Under the pieces are notes generated by a model that saw only the letters and a program-made list of their open reading frames with translations, searched no databases and had not been told where the DNA came from. DNA of 64,000 nt from Candidatus Saccharimonadota bacterium (GTDB lineage Bacteria; Patescibacteriota; Saccharimonadia; Saccharimonadales; Saccharimonadaceae). Position numbers and translations under genes: made by a program. Shown here piece by piece: positions 54,733 to 63,997 of the stretch (positions within the stretch are counted from its first letter, which is position 1; each line of letters starts with the position of its first letter). The DNA lies in contig JAUMZP010000001.1 of assembly GCA_030528025.1 (NCBI GenBank), forward strand, positions 310,001 through 374,000, written 5' to 3'.

Positions 54733-54762
54733 ACAGAACCAGCTATTATGGCTGGTTCTGTG
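54733..54762 (+). terminator. Hairpin after the collagen-like gene
   Basis: CAGAACCAGC (54734-54743) pairs perfectly with GCTGGTTCTG (54751-54760). There is no long T-run. Confidence 0.65.
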
Positions 54763-54921
54763 CTAATAATCGGCTAGATCACCAGCCAATAGTGTGCTTG
54801 CAGGCAGGGGAGCGAGGTTAAAAATGGCCGGGAATGGTGCCTAATGATACCCCGACTGGGCAGGCGGAGCACCCGGAAGTTTTATCGAACAAATTGCCAT
54901 TACGCTTGGCGTGGTATCTGA

Positions 54922-54933
54922 TATAATATAGTT
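54922..54933 (+). promoter_or_regulatory. -10 box placed for leaderless serS mRNA
   Basis: TATAAT (54922-54927) ends 6 nt before the serS ATG at 54934; no Shine-Dalgarno sequence fits between. Confidence 0.65.
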
Positions 54934-56178
54934 ATGTTAGATATTCGTTATATTCGCGCGCATGCCGACGAGGTGCAGGCAGTAGCGCGCCATAAGGGCT
55001 ATGAGGTGTCCATCGCAGCGCTTCTCGCGTGCGATGACCAGCGCCGGGAGCTTCAGCAGCGGGTGGATGCTGTGCGCACCACGCGTAACGAGACAGCCGC
55101 TCAGATGAAGGGTGGCAAGCCAAGCCAAGATCTCATCGCTACAGGCAAGGCACTCAAAGCCGAGCTTGCAACGCTGGAAGAGGAGTTGCGCACCGTAGAG
55201 AACAACTTTTTTACTCAGCTAGAGGCAGTGCCAAATATCACCCTACCAGACGTCCCACTGGGCGGCGAGGCAGACAGTGTGGAGATGAAGCAGTGGGGTG
55301 AGCGACGTGAGTCGGCCCAGGATCACCTCGACTTTGCCACGAGCCGGGGCTGGCTCGACTTTGAGCGCGGTGCTAAGGTGGCTGGCACGAAGTTTTACTA
55401 TGTGCTGGGCGACCTAATGCTGCTCGAGAATGCCATCTACCAATATGCCCTTAACTTCCTTGTTGGCAAAGGCTTCCGCCCTATGACGGTGCCGCACATG
55501 GTGAGTAGCCGCGTAGCGCGTGGTTCGGGCTTTGCACCCAAGAGCGATAAGGAGAGTAACGAGTACTTTATTGAGGGCGAAGACACTATGCTTATTGGCA
55601 CAGCCGAGGCCCCACTGACAGGCTTCCATGCCGATGAGATCCTAAGCGAGAAGGACTTACCACTCCTCTACGCTGGCTACAGCCCCTGCTATCGCAAAGA
55701 GGCTGGCGCTGCCGGGAAGTTTAGCCACGGGCTGTTTCGGGTTCATCAGTTCAACAAATTAGAGATGTATATTTATTGCTTGCCCGAGCAGTCGGCTCAG
55801 ATGCACGAGAAAATCCTCGCGTTGGAGGAGGAGATTTGGCAAAGCCTGGGTGTGCCGTATCACGTGGTAAATATCGCGGCGGGAGACTTGGGTGCACCAG
55901 CTGCCAAGAAGTATGACATCGAGTACTGGTCGCCTGTTGATGGTGCCTACCGCGAGCTTACCAGCTGCAGCAACTGCACTGACTTCCAGGCGCGAAACCT
56001 TGGCATCCGCGTCCGCCGGGCTGATGGTTTGCTCCAGGTAGTACACACCCTCAATGGTACCGCAGTGAGCTTGGCTCGCGCACTTGTAGCGATTATCGAG
56101 AATTATCAAACAACGGATGGCCAGCTCCGCGTGCCAACGGTGCTGCAGCCATATCTGAACAACAGGGAGGTACTCTAG
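54934..56178 (+). CDS. serS: Seryl-tRNA synthetase
   Basis: Charges tRNA-Ser (and tRNA-Sec where present). 414 aa, normal. The N-terminal coiled coil (about 27-100) includes the ELQQRVDAVRTTRNETAAQM arm. Motif 2 is at YSPCYRKEAGAAGKFSHGLF with RVHQFNKLEMY, and motif 3 at NGTAVSLARALVAIIENYQ. The TSCSNCTDFQARNLGIR loop is typical. Downstream pyrD begins immediately after the stop, so the two are co-transcribed. Confidence 0.97.
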   Translation: MLDIRYIRAHADEVQAVARHKGYEVSIAALLACDDQRRELQQRVDAVRTTRNETAAQMKGGKPSQDLIATGKALKAELATLEEELRTVENNFFTQLEAVPNITLPDVPLGGEADSVEMKQWGERRESAQDHLDFATSRGWLDFERGAKVAGTKFYYVLGDLMLLENAIYQYALNFLVGKGFRPMTVPHMVSSRVARGSGFAPKSDKESNEYFIEGEDTMLIGTAEAPLTGFHADEILSEKDLPLLYAGYSPCYRKEAGAAGKFSHGLFRVHQFNKLEMYIYCLPEQSAQMHEKILALEEEIWQSLGVPYHVVNIAAGDLGAPAAKKYDIEYWSPVDGAYRELTSCSNCTDFQARNLGIRVRRADGLLQVVHTLNGTAVSLARALVAIIENYQTTDGQLRVPTVLQPYLNNREVL

Positions 56179-57306
56179 ATGGGGCGCACAATCAGAAAAA
56201 TGAGCCGGAAAGGCTATGCTAAAGTTGCCAAGCCGCTTCTCTTCCGGCGGCAGCCCGATGCAGCGCACCAGTCGATGCTCTGGACAGCGCGGGCACTGCA
56301 TGCTATCCGGGGTGAGCAGCTCCTCAGTGGCTGGCGCTATAAGAATCCTCGCCTCGAGCAGACTATTCTTGGCCTTAACTTTGTTAATCCCATCGGTCTG
56401 TCTGCTGGGCTGGATAAAGATTTTGATCTGCCCCCTGTGGCAAAGAAAATTGGTTGCGGCTTTGAGATTGGCGGTTCAGTAACGGCCGTGCCTTGTGAGG
56501 GCAATCCCAAGCCGTGGTTTCGTCGCTTGGCTAGTGAGAAGTCGATCGTCGTGAATGTTGGGTTGGCAAATCGCGGCGTTGTCAAGGCAATTGAGCAGAT
56601 CCGCAGCTACTCACCACGGGTCTGGCGCGACTTCCCGCTCAGCGTATCCGTCGCCAAGACGAACAGCCCTAAGCAAGTCCGCCCCAAGCAAGCGATTGCC
56701 GACTACTGCGACAGCCTTCGCCAGCTTGAAGAAGCTGGTTGCGCACCACTGTACGAGATTAACATCTCCTGTCCGAATGCTTATGGCGGCGAGCCCTTCA
56801 CCACACCCGCTCGCCTTAAGAAACTCCTCACTGCGGTAGATGAACTGAAGCTCTCACGCCCCGTCTTTATCAAAATGCCAACGGATAAGACGTGGACGCA
56901 GTTTGCCAAACTACTCTCCATTATCGATAAGCATAATGTCGCGGGCCTGACGATCGGTAACCTCGTCAAAGATCGCAGCAAGCTCACTGACCCAAGTGTC
57001 TTGCCTGACGATACTCCCGGTAGCCTTAGTGGCCGGCCAGCTCAGGCCATTACCACGCGGCTTATCCATAAGACATATGCACTGTATGGTGACCGTTTTG
57101 TCATTATTGGTGTGGGCGGTGTCTTTACAGCGGAAGATGCATACGAGAAGATTCGGGCTGGCGCGAGCCTGGTGGCGCTGGTGACGGCGCTGATGTTTGA
57201 AGGACCACAGGTCGTGGGCGATATCAACGATGGCTTGGTGGAGCTGCTCGACCGAGACGACTATGTCTCTATTAGCGAAGCAATTGGTGCAGCGCACCGC
57301 AAGTAG
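56179..57306 (+). CDS. pyrD: Dihydroorotate dehydrogenase, class 2-like
   Basis: Oxidises dihydroorotate to orotate with FMN in pyrimidine synthesis; class 2 enzymes use quinones at the membrane. 375 aa. NPIGLSAGLDKDFDLPPVAK, the VNVGLANRGVVKAIEQI strand, YEINISCPNAYGG (catalytic loop) and the FMN-phosphate site IIGVGGVFTAEDAYEKIRAG are present. An N-terminal helical extension (about 1-50) fits the class 2 membrane-associating region. Other pyrimidine genes are not in the window, so the pathway could be partial. A second ATG nine codons in is an alternative start. Confidence 0.9.
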   Translation: MGRTIRKMSRKGYAKVAKPLLFRRQPDAAHQSMLWTARALHAIRGEQLLSGWRYKNPRLEQTILGLNFVNPIGLSAGLDKDFDLPPVAKKIGCGFEIGGSVTAVPCEGNPKPWFRRLASEKSIVVNVGLANRGVVKAIEQIRSYSPRVWRDFPLSVSVAKTNSPKQVRPKQAIADYCDSLRQLEEAGCAPLYEINISCPNAYGGEPFTTPARLKKLLTAVDELKLSRPVFIKMPTDKTWTQFAKLLSIIDKHNVAGLTIGNLVKDRSKLTDPSVLPDDTPGSLSGRPAQAITTRLIHKTYALYGDRFVIIGVGGVFTAEDAYEKIRAGASLVALVTALMFEGPQVVGDINDGLVELLDRDDYVSISEAIGAAHRK

Positions 57307-57489
57307 GGGGCAGTGACATCCGAAGCAAACGGCCCACGCGTTGAGCATTTTGCCTCTCCCATGCAGTACGCAGCAGTATGATTTGGCCAAGCGGTGGTGC
57401 GGCACATTACTGGTGTAGCGTTTGCCCGCGCTATGCGGTGGGAAGCGATAGAAACTCACGTCCTTCCCGGGTGACAGCATCATGAGCCT

Positions 57490-57891
57490 GTGGTAGAACA
57501 TCGAGCTGTCCAGTATGTTGGTACACATGCGAGGGAGGATTATCCGCTCCGCGACACAACACTCATTGTTTCTGGCTATGTTGACCGCGCAGCCGACCGC
57601 TGTGTGGGCGGCCAAGCGGTTGACGTGTATCGGCTAACGGGCCAAACAAGTGCCTACCGCCTCATGGTCGATCGCCAGACGGCTCAGCCATATGTGGCGC
57701 ATCTTGCCCCAGCTCATTTTGATGAGCTATCGACCGAGCCACAGGCTGGGGCTGTGCGTAGTTTCGTCCCAGTCGATAGTTTACGACGGGTTGGCCGCCT
57801 GATAGAAGCACTCAACAGTCTTGCAGCACACACCGTTGAGATAGAGGCGAAGTACCAGACATTGCTTCGCTACCGCAATCAGCAAACGTAA
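57490..57891 (+). CDS. Hypothetical protein, start uncertain
   Basis: A 133-aa soluble protein from a GTG start; no family recognised. Strand-rich N-terminal half (DTTLIVSGYVDRAADRCVGG, VDVYRLTGQTSAYRLMVD) and a helical C-terminal half (VDSLRRVGRLIEALNSLAAH). No good ribosome site precedes it. A separate short frame upstream (ATG 57378, 35 codons, with a WCSVCP motif) ends just before it and could be its true N-terminus if a one-base shift is present. Confidence 0.5.
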   Translation: MVEHRAVQYVGTHAREDYPLRDTTLIVSGYVDRAADRCVGGQAVDVYRLTGQTSAYRLMVDRQTAQPYVAHLAPAHFDELSTEPQAGAVRSFVPVDSLRRVGRLIEALNSLAAHTVEIEAKYQTLLRYRNQQT

Positions 57892-57925
57892 AATGACGTA
57901 GCGACACAGCTCGGCTCACAGCCAT

Positions 57926-57954
57926 TTGACATTACTCACAATATACTGCACTAT
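57926..57954 (+). promoter_or_regulatory. Sigma-70-type promoter
   Basis: TTGACA (57926-57931), 17 bp, CACTAT (57949-57954), upstream of the gene starting at 57986. Confidence 0.7.
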
Positions 57955-57985
57955 AGGACGAAAGCATTGCAACAAAGGAGCGAGA

Positions 57986-58630
57986 ATGAACGAAAAACAG
58001 CTACCAGCAAACGGAGAGCGGCAAGACCCATCAGGGCTGGCAGATCAGCTGCAAGAAGAGCTCAGCCGTATCTTAACAGAAAGACCCTTCGAGTATGCAT
58101 GGTGGAGGCAGAGTGCGTTGCAGGAGCGTCGTATCCAAACCAACCCAGAGATCAGCAAAGATGGTGAAACCAACGCCACCGAGCGTACTATATTCTTGAC
58201 AGGCCGCAAGGGTGAGCATATAGCGGTATTTGGCGTTGTGCCCGATAGTCGACCAGTTGTTTTGGGCCCGACTGTCGCTATTATGGCACCTGATAGTAAT
58301 GATTGGGTAGTGTATCGCTGTGGGGCAGATGCCAACGATAAATGGCAGGTCGTGCGCACCCACGGCACAGGCACCGAGCAGTACAACGGTGGAGAAGAAT
58401 ACACCTTCTTCCAGCCCATAGAGGGCGATAGCCAGCAGCATCCCTCGCACAAGGATGCCGACGCACAAGAGCTGAGAGACCTGATAAAGTTGATAGATAC
58501 GTCACACTGCCGCACAGAAACACCACCTAAGAGCAAAGAGACCGAAGCCCTGCTCGACCAGATTAAAAAGCTGCGAGAAGAGGTAACCTATCAGCTAAGC
58601 TCGCTAGCCAAACGTCTCTACCTGCGCTGA
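57986..58630 (+). CDS. Hypothetical protein
   Basis: A 214-aa soluble protein, unrecognised. An N-terminal helix (GLADQLQEELSRILTE) precedes a strand-rich core of about 100 residues (RTIFLTGRKGEHIAVFGVVP, GPTVAIMAPDSNDWVVYRCG). A C-terminal charged coiled-coil-like helix follows (KETEALLDQIKKLREEVTYQ). AAAGGAG lies 6 nt before ATG 57986, so the longer upstream frame, which includes the promoter, is rejected. The layout (helix, strand core, helix) is similar to the genes at 11288 and 11997. Confidence 0.6.
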   Translation: MNEKQLPANGERQDPSGLADQLQEELSRILTERPFEYAWWRQSALQERRIQTNPEISKDGETNATERTIFLTGRKGEHIAVFGVVPDSRPVVLGPTVAIMAPDSNDWVVYRCGADANDKWQVVRTHGTGTEQYNGGEEYTFFQPIEGDSQQHPSHKDADAQELRDLIKLIDTSHCRTETPPKSKETEALLDQIKKLREEVTYQLSSLAKRLYLR

Positions 58631-58711
58631 TAATTTACCCATAACAACCCCTGTTTTCTCCTCGACCATGCTATACTATAAGCACAAGTTGCTAACACGA
58701 AAGGGGTCAGC

Positions 58712-59101
58712 ATGATTACAAACATTGACATTACCGGTATTGGCAAATACTCGCCAGACGAGCCAACCAAAAAATACATCCGCAAGAAGATCGGTGCGCT
58801 CGACCGCATGGTGTCGCGCCACGCTCGCAAGACCGTGAGCGCTATGGTACGCATTGAGGAGATTAATGGCGAGCATGGTAATAAGTATGAGGTAGAGGTG
58901 GTCATTACTGTGCCAGACCAAACCATCAAGGCCAAAGACTCTACACTCAACGTCCTGGCTGCCACCGACATTGTCGAGCGCAAACTCGCTGGCCAGTTGC
59001 GCAAATATAAGCAAAACCAGCTGCCACACCTTGGTCGCCGTGGCCTCCTCGCTCGCTTCAAACGTAGCTTCGAGCGCGAGCAGGATCATCCTACGGAGTA
59101 G
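58712..59101 (+). CDS. hpf: Ribosome hibernation-promoting factor HPF (short form)
   Basis: Binds the 30S decoding region and silences ribosomes under stress. 129 aa. The N-terminal beta-alpha-beta-beta-beta-alpha HPF/YfiA domain shows YIRKKIGALDRMVSRHARKT, EVEVVITVPDQTIKAKDSTL and LNVLAATDIVERKLAGQLRK. The C-terminal dimerisation domain of long HPF is missing; instead there is a basic tail (GRRGLLARFKRSFERE). GAAAGGGG precedes the ATG. Adjacent to secA, a common gene order. Confidence 0.92.
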   Translation: MITNIDITGIGKYSPDEPTKKYIRKKIGALDRMVSRHARKTVSAMVRIEEINGEHGNKYEVEVVITVPDQTIKAKDSTLNVLAATDIVERKLAGQLRKYKQNQLPHLGRRGLLARFKRSFEREQDHPTE

Positions 59102-59266
59102 ACGATAGGTATGTAAGATTAAGAGGCTGGTATCGGTTGGGCATCGGCCTCTTGCTCATACTTTGTGCGGGCCACCCTTCCCAAACGGCCGCAAACCCGG
59201 TATAATGAGGGGAGTTTTTTGAATTGAATGGCCGCTTAGAGAGGAAAGCGAGGGAAGTTTGACACC

Positions 59267-61897
59267 ATGGCAACAACACAGCAAAAAGCACTGACGAAGA
59301 TTTTTGGCGATCCGCAAAAGCGGATCTTGAAGCGTCTGCAAAAGAAGGTAGACCAAATTAACAAGCTTGGGCCCAAGTATAAGACACTCTCGGATGAGGA
59401 ATTAGCCAAGCAAACAGAGGTCCTCAAGCAGCGCCTGCACAAGAAAGGTACGACGCTCGATACCATCCTGCCTGATGCCTTTGCGGTGGTGCGAGAGATG
59501 GCCGACCGAGTGATTGGCGAGCGGCACTATGATGTGCAGCTGATTGGCTCGATGGTGCTACACGAAGGCAACGTGGCCGAACTCAAGACTGGTGAAGGCA
59601 AAACCCTGATGTCCACTCTGGCAGCATACCTCAATGCGCTCGAGGGCAAGGGTGTGCATATCGTGACCGTCAACGACTACTTGGCGCAGCGTGACGCTGG
59701 CTGGATGGGGCAGATCTATAGCGCTCTGGGCATTAGCACGGGTGTGATTATTAACGAAGCGTCCTTTCTCTACGATGGTGCGTATACCAACGAGAACCAT
59801 ACCGACCCACGTATGCAAAAGCTCCGCCCCTGTACACGGCGCGAAGCCTACGAAGCAGACATTACCTATGGGACAAACAACGAGTTTGGCTTCGATTACC
59901 TGCGCGATAATATGGTTAATGAGATTAGCCTGGTGCGTCAGCGCGAGCTCAACTTTGCCATTGTAGACGAGGTGGATTCCATCTTGATCGACGAAGCGCG
60001 CACCCCACTCATCATTAGTGCGCCTGCGGCTGAGAACCCTGATAGCTATTACCAATTTGCCAAGATTGCTGCCAAGCTTGTGCCGGAGGACTACCGTCTC
60101 GATGAAAAGCACACCAGTGTGGCTCTGACAGATAGTGGTATCGATAAGGTACAGAAACTCCTTGGTATAAAAAATTTGTACACTCCTGAGTATGTTCGCA
60201 GTGTCTACCATATCAACCAAGCTCTGCGCGCCCAGACGCTCTTCCATCGTGATAAAAACTACGTGGTGACCAATGATGGCGAGGTGATCATTGTCGATGA
60301 GCACACTGGCCGCCTTAAGATCGGCAACCGCTACAACGAAGGCCTCCACCAGGCGATCGAAGCCAAAGAAGGCGTGCCCGTTCAGCAAGAGAGTATGACG
60401 CTGGCGACTATTTCCTTCCAAAATTTCTTCCGCCTATATAAGAAGCTCAGTGGTATGACCGGTACGGCATTTACTGAGGCAGAGGAGTTCCAGCAGATCT
60501 ATAGCCTGGATGTGGTGGTAGTGCCGCCCAACAAGCCAATTACCCGCAAAGACCACCAAGACCTTATTTACAAAACTGAAAAGGCTAAGCTCAAAGCCGT
60601 AGCAGCCGCCATCAAGAAGTACCATGAGCAAGGCCGGCCGGTGCTGGTAGGGTCGGGCTCGATTGCTAAGAATGAGCTGATCGCCCAGTGGTTAGACAAA
60701 GCAGGCATTAAATATGAGATCCTCAACGCTAAGAATAATGAGCGTGAGGCTGAGATTGTAGCACACGCTGGTGAGAAGGGCGCTGTGACGCTAGCGACAA
60801 ACATCGCGGGGCGTGGCACGGACATCAAGCTTGGGCCGGGCGTGAAAGAACTTGGTGGTTTGGTGGTGATCGGCAGTGAGAGGCATGAGTCGCGCCGGAT
60901 CGACAACCAGCTGCGTGGCCGTGGTGGCCGCCAGGGCGACCCGGGTGACACTCAATTCTACGTCTCGACAGAAGACGATCTGATGCGGATATTCCAGGGC
61001 GAGCGTATTGCTGGCCTGATGGAGCGCCTTGGAGTAGAAGAAGACATGGCCATCCAAAACAAAGCGGTCAGTAAGACGCTTGAGGCAGCGCAAAAGCGGG
61101 TCGAAGGCTTTAACTTCGATGCGCGCAAAAATGTTGTTCAGTACGACAACGTCATCAACCGCCACCGCAAAGTGGTCTACACTGTGCGGCGCAAGATCCT
61201 CGATGGCGACAACATCAAGCCAGAAATTCAGCGCCTGCTACGCACTGCAGTAGAGAGCCTCACAGAGGTACCAGCCAAGCAAAACCCGAAGTTTGCTGAG
61301 GAGTTTGGCGCGATCTTCCCGCTGGATAAAGACGAGATCAAGAAGATTGGGGCCGAGAAGCGCGACCGTGTCCGGACCAAGATGGCACTCGATGCGGCGA
61401 AAAAATTGTATCAAGACAAAGAAGACGAACTGGGCAGCGAGCTACTGCGTGGCATCGAGCGCGAGGTGTACTTGCAGGTGCTCGACACACTGTGGATGCA
61501 GCACCTAGAGAATATGCAGCACCTGCGCGAGGGGATTCACTGGCGCAGCGTGGGCCAACGCGACCCGCTGGTGGAGTACCGAGCCGAGTCACAAAAGTTG
61601 TTCGATAGCCTGCAGGCCAACCTCCGAGCTGAGGTCCTCCATGCGATCTACCAAGTGCGCAAGACCGACGCCATCACACGTGAAGCAACGGATGACGAGC
61701 ATGATACCGAGCTTACCCGCCTAGCCGAAACCTCGGTGGAGCGCGGTGTGAATGAGATCACGAGTGGGGAAGCGAATCGCGATCACGACTTTACCAAAAC
61801 AAAAGCGGCACCAACTACTGCCGACGTCAACCGCAAACGTAATGCCGCCCGCAAGAAAAAGAAAGCCCAGCGGCAGAATCGCAAAAAGAACCGCTAG
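59267..61897 (+). CDS. secA: Protein translocase ATPase SecA
   Basis: Motor ATPase driving preproteins through SecYEG. 876 aa. Walker A ELKTGEGKTLMSTLAAYLNA, the VNDYLAQRDAGWMG motif, TYGTNNEFGFDYLRDNM, the DEAD-type FAIVDEVDSILIDEARTPLI, and the helicase motif NIAGRGTDIKLGPGVKELGG are intact. An insertion of about 15 residues (AYTNENHTDPRMQ) sits before ADITYGTN. The C-terminal zinc-binding tail is absent; the protein ends in a Lys/Arg-rich stretch (KKKKAQRQNRKKNR). A TATAAT box lies about 60 nt upstream. Confidence 0.97.
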   Translation: MATTQQKALTKIFGDPQKRILKRLQKKVDQINKLGPKYKTLSDEELAKQTEVLKQRLHKKGTTLDTILPDAFAVVREMADRVIGERHYDVQLIGSMVLHEGNVAELKTGEGKTLMSTLAAYLNALEGKGVHIVTVNDYLAQRDAGWMGQIYSALGISTGVIINEASFLYDGAYTNENHTDPRMQKLRPCTRREAYEADITYGTNNEFGFDYLRDNMVNEISLVRQRELNFAIVDEVDSILIDEARTPLIISAPAAENPDSYYQFAKIAAKLVPEDYRLDEKHTSVALTDSGIDKVQKLLGIKNLYTPEYVRSVYHINQALRAQTLFHRDKNYVVTNDGEVIIVDEHTGRLKIGNRYNEGLHQAIEAKEGVPVQQESMTLATISFQNFFRLYKKLSGMTGTAFTEAEEFQQIYSLDVVVVPPNKPITRKDHQDLIYKTEKAKLKAVAAAIKKYHEQGRPVLVGSGSIAKNELIAQWLDKAGIKYEILNAKNNEREAEIVAHAGEKGAVTLATNIAGRGTDIKLGPGVKELGGLVVIGSERHESRRIDNQLRGRGGRQGDPGDTQFYVSTEDDLMRIFQGERIAGLMERLGVEEDMAIQNKAVSKTLEAAQKRVEGFNFDARKNVVQYDNVINRHRKVVYTVRRKILDGDNIKPEIQRLLRTAVESLTEVPAKQNPKFAEEFGAIFPLDKDEIKKIGAEKRDRVRTKMALDAAKKLYQDKEDELGSELLRGIEREVYLQVLDTLWMQHLENMQHLREGIHWRSVGQRDPLVEYRAESQKLFDSLQANLRAEVLHAIYQVRKTDAITREATDDEHDTELTRLAETSVERGVNEITSGEANRDHDFTKTKAAPTTADVNRKRNAARKKKKAQRQNRKKNR

Positions 61898-63184
61898 ATG
61901 CAACACACAGTAACAGAGGTCAGGCTAAAGAATGGTGCCCGTGGCCTTCTCATTGACGTGCCTGGCGCAACCGTGATGAGCTTCCAGTTCCAATTCCGGG
62001 CTGGTAACCGCTATGTTGCGAGCAAGGACATCTACGAGACGGCGCACATTATGGAGCATATGGCCTTTGGTGCTAATGCTCAGTTTGCGAGCGAGCACGA
62101 GTACGAGGCGGAGTTTATTAAAAACGGTGCCTACCACAATGCCTGGACGAGCGACCTGTCTATGGTGTATGTGGCGGACTGTGCAGACTTTGAGTGGGAG
62201 CGTATTTTGCAGTTGCAGCAAGTGGCTATTACTCAGCCAAAGTTTAACCAGATGGAGCTCGAAGCTGAGAAGGGCAATGTGCGCAGCGAGCTTGTCGGTT
62301 ATCTTAACAATCATAACCGAGTGCTTTGGCCCAAGATCCAGCAGCTATTAGGGGATGACATATACACCTACCACCAGCGAGTACGTACCATTGCACGAGT
62401 GCAGCTGAGCGATATTCAGGAGCACTACCGACGTACCCACACTAGCGACAACCTTCGCTTTGTCATTGCTGGCAAAATGGCGGGGCGCAAGGCGCAGATC
62501 AAGCGTATGCTCGAGAGCTGGCAGCTGCCGCGTGGTGAGCGCTTTGCGGTGCCGCACGACGAACTTCACAGTGGTAAGCCTACCCTCATCCGTCGCAAAG
62601 AGGCCAGTAATCTCACCTTTGGCTGGTCAATGGAAATCCCGCGTGAGCTCAGCGACAAAGAAGACGCCGCACTAGACTGTCTCAACCATATTCTCACTGG
62701 CACTATGCATTCGCGCATCTTTGGCAAAGCCCGCAAGCAGGGCATGGCCTATGGGATGTTTAGTGATGGCTCAGTGGGTAAGTATGAGAGTAGCTGGGAC
62801 TTTGGTGGCGAGGTAGAGTGTGATAAGGCAGAGCGACTCTTTGCTTTGATTGTCAGTGAGCTCCAAGCGGTGCTGCGTGGTGAGATTACCGAGGCAGAGC
62901 TTGAGGCAGCCAAATCCTATGGCCTGGGACGTTACCAAATGGGGGCGCAAACAGTAGCACAGATTAGTGGATTCTACACCAGCCGCTTCTTCTGGGATGG
63001 CTATGTGAAGGACTACGCCAAGGTGCCGCAAGAAATCAAAGGTACGACTCTCGAGCAGATGAACGCCGTAGCACGTGAATTCATTGCCGCCAATACCTGG
63101 GCACTCGCTGGCGTAAGCAGTGGTGAGCGCAGCGATATTGTGCGGCTGGGTGAGCAGCTGGAAGGGCTGTTTACACAGGGCTAG
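61898..63184 (+). CDS. M16-family zinc peptidase
   Basis: A processing peptidase-like protein, 428 aa. The inverted zinc motif HxxEH is present in YETAHIMEHMAFG (His50, Glu53, His54), and the distal Glu ligand lies in EAEKGNVRSELVG (Glu124 or Glu131). The C-terminal half has the second, inactive M16 domain (LDCLNHILTGTMHSRIFGKA). It begins directly after the secA stop, so it may be co-transcribed and could process exported proteins or signal peptides. No signal peptide, so cytoplasmic. Confidence 0.93.
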   Translation: MQHTVTEVRLKNGARGLLIDVPGATVMSFQFQFRAGNRYVASKDIYETAHIMEHMAFGANAQFASEHEYEAEFIKNGAYHNAWTSDLSMVYVADCADFEWERILQLQQVAITQPKFNQMELEAEKGNVRSELVGYLNNHNRVLWPKIQQLLGDDIYTYHQRVRTIARVQLSDIQEHYRRTHTSDNLRFVIAGKMAGRKAQIKRMLESWQLPRGERFAVPHDELHSGKPTLIRRKEASNLTFGWSMEIPRELSDKEDAALDCLNHILTGTMHSRIFGKARKQGMAYGMFSDGSVGKYESSWDFGGEVECDKAERLFALIVSELQAVLRGEITEAELEAAKSYGLGRYQMGAQTVAQISGFYTSRFFWDGYVKDYAKVPQEIKGTTLEQMNAVAREFIAANTWALAGVSSGERSDIVRLGEQLEGLFTQG

Positions 63185-63268
63185 AAGCACCTCAGCTTAG
63201 TATACTTGCTTGTTTTACGCCATGAGAGTCGAAGTTTTTGGCAGCGATGCTCCGCCAATAGGCTAATA

Positions 63269-63282
63269 AATTTGATCAAATT
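63269..63282. promoter_or_regulatory. Perfect 14-bp palindrome
   Basis: AATTTGATCAAATT lies about 110 bp upstream of the small gene at 63391. Its size suits a dimeric regulator site; no known operator is recognised. Confidence 0.35.
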
Positions 63283-63390
63283 ATTTTTACTATTTTTAGT
63301 GAAGGTATGGGATGCGAAGGCAGGCAGAGAAGCACTTGCATTTATCAGGCTGCATTGTATTATTGAAGTAATAGCAAAGGAGGACAACAC

Positions 63391-63660
63391 ATGAGTGACG
63401 TCAATCCAACCAACAGTAAAAGTTACCGCCCGGGCGACGAAAAGCGAGGGTACAACGAGCTGATCACGCTCACGTTGACCGACAGAGAGTGCGCAGACCT
63501 CATGAATACAATCACCGAATTTACGATGGGCGCATTCTCCCCTTCCGCCGACGAATGGGAGTGGTTGGAAAATGTCATGAATATGCCGACACGAGACAGT
63601 CTAAGAAAGCTTGGTCACAAAATTGGCAGATTTCGCGGCTGTTACGATTACGACGATTAA
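63391..63660 (+). CDS. Small acidic hypothetical protein
   Basis: An 89-aa protein, no family recognised. AAAGGAGG lies 8 nt before the ATG, giving a reliable start. Acidic helical segments (LTDRECADLMNTITEFTMGA, ADEWEWLENVMNMP) and a final basic part (LRKLGHKIGRFRGCYDYDD). It resembles small regulatory or antitoxin-sized proteins, but there is no evidence for such a role. A further small ORF follows. Confidence 0.6.
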   Translation: MSDVNPTNSKSYRPGDEKRGYNELITLTLTDRECADLMNTITEFTMGAFSPSADEWEWLENVMNMPTRDSLRKLGHKIGRFRGCYDYDD

Positions 63661-63803
63661 TGCACTCAAGAAGAGCAGGCTGCGCAAGTCACAACGCTGT
63701 TTGTGAGCGATATAACTACTGGAGCAAGCACAGCGATACTGCACGACTAATTATTTTGGGCGTTCCTCCGCGCCCGTGTTTCACTTGCGTGTGAGGAGAA
63801 TTT

Positions 63804-63947
63804 GTGAGCGAACAAGCACAGGCGGATATTCAGAAATATGGCTACAACCCTAAGGATATGCCCGATTGTTTCCTCCTGATAACTTTGACGAAGTTTTTCA
63901 GCGTATCGAGATCCATAGCACAAGACTACACCGCACTGGTTGTTTAG
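63804..63947 (+). CDS. Small ORF with strong ribosome site
   Basis: GAGGAGA precedes GTG 63804; 47 codons to TAG. N-terminus SEQAQADIQKYGYNPKDMPD, then a hydrophobic stretch CFLLITLTKFFSV. A competing frame from about 63865 (LFPPDNFDEVFQRIE) stays open to the window end, so a frameshift in a longer gene is possible. A hairpin follows at 63970. Confidence 0.4.
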   Translation: MSEQAQADIQKYGYNPKDMPDCFLLITLTKFFSVSRSIAQDYTALVV

Positions 63948-63969
63948 TCTATTTTTTCTGCCTACTACT

Positions 63970-63997
63970 ATATAGCCGACCAAGCGGTCGGCTATAT
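63970..63997. terminator. Hairpin at the window end
   Basis: ATATAGCCGACC (63970-63981) pairs perfectly with GGTCGGCTATAT (63986-63997), 4-nt loop; downstream T content lies outside the window. Confidence 0.6.
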
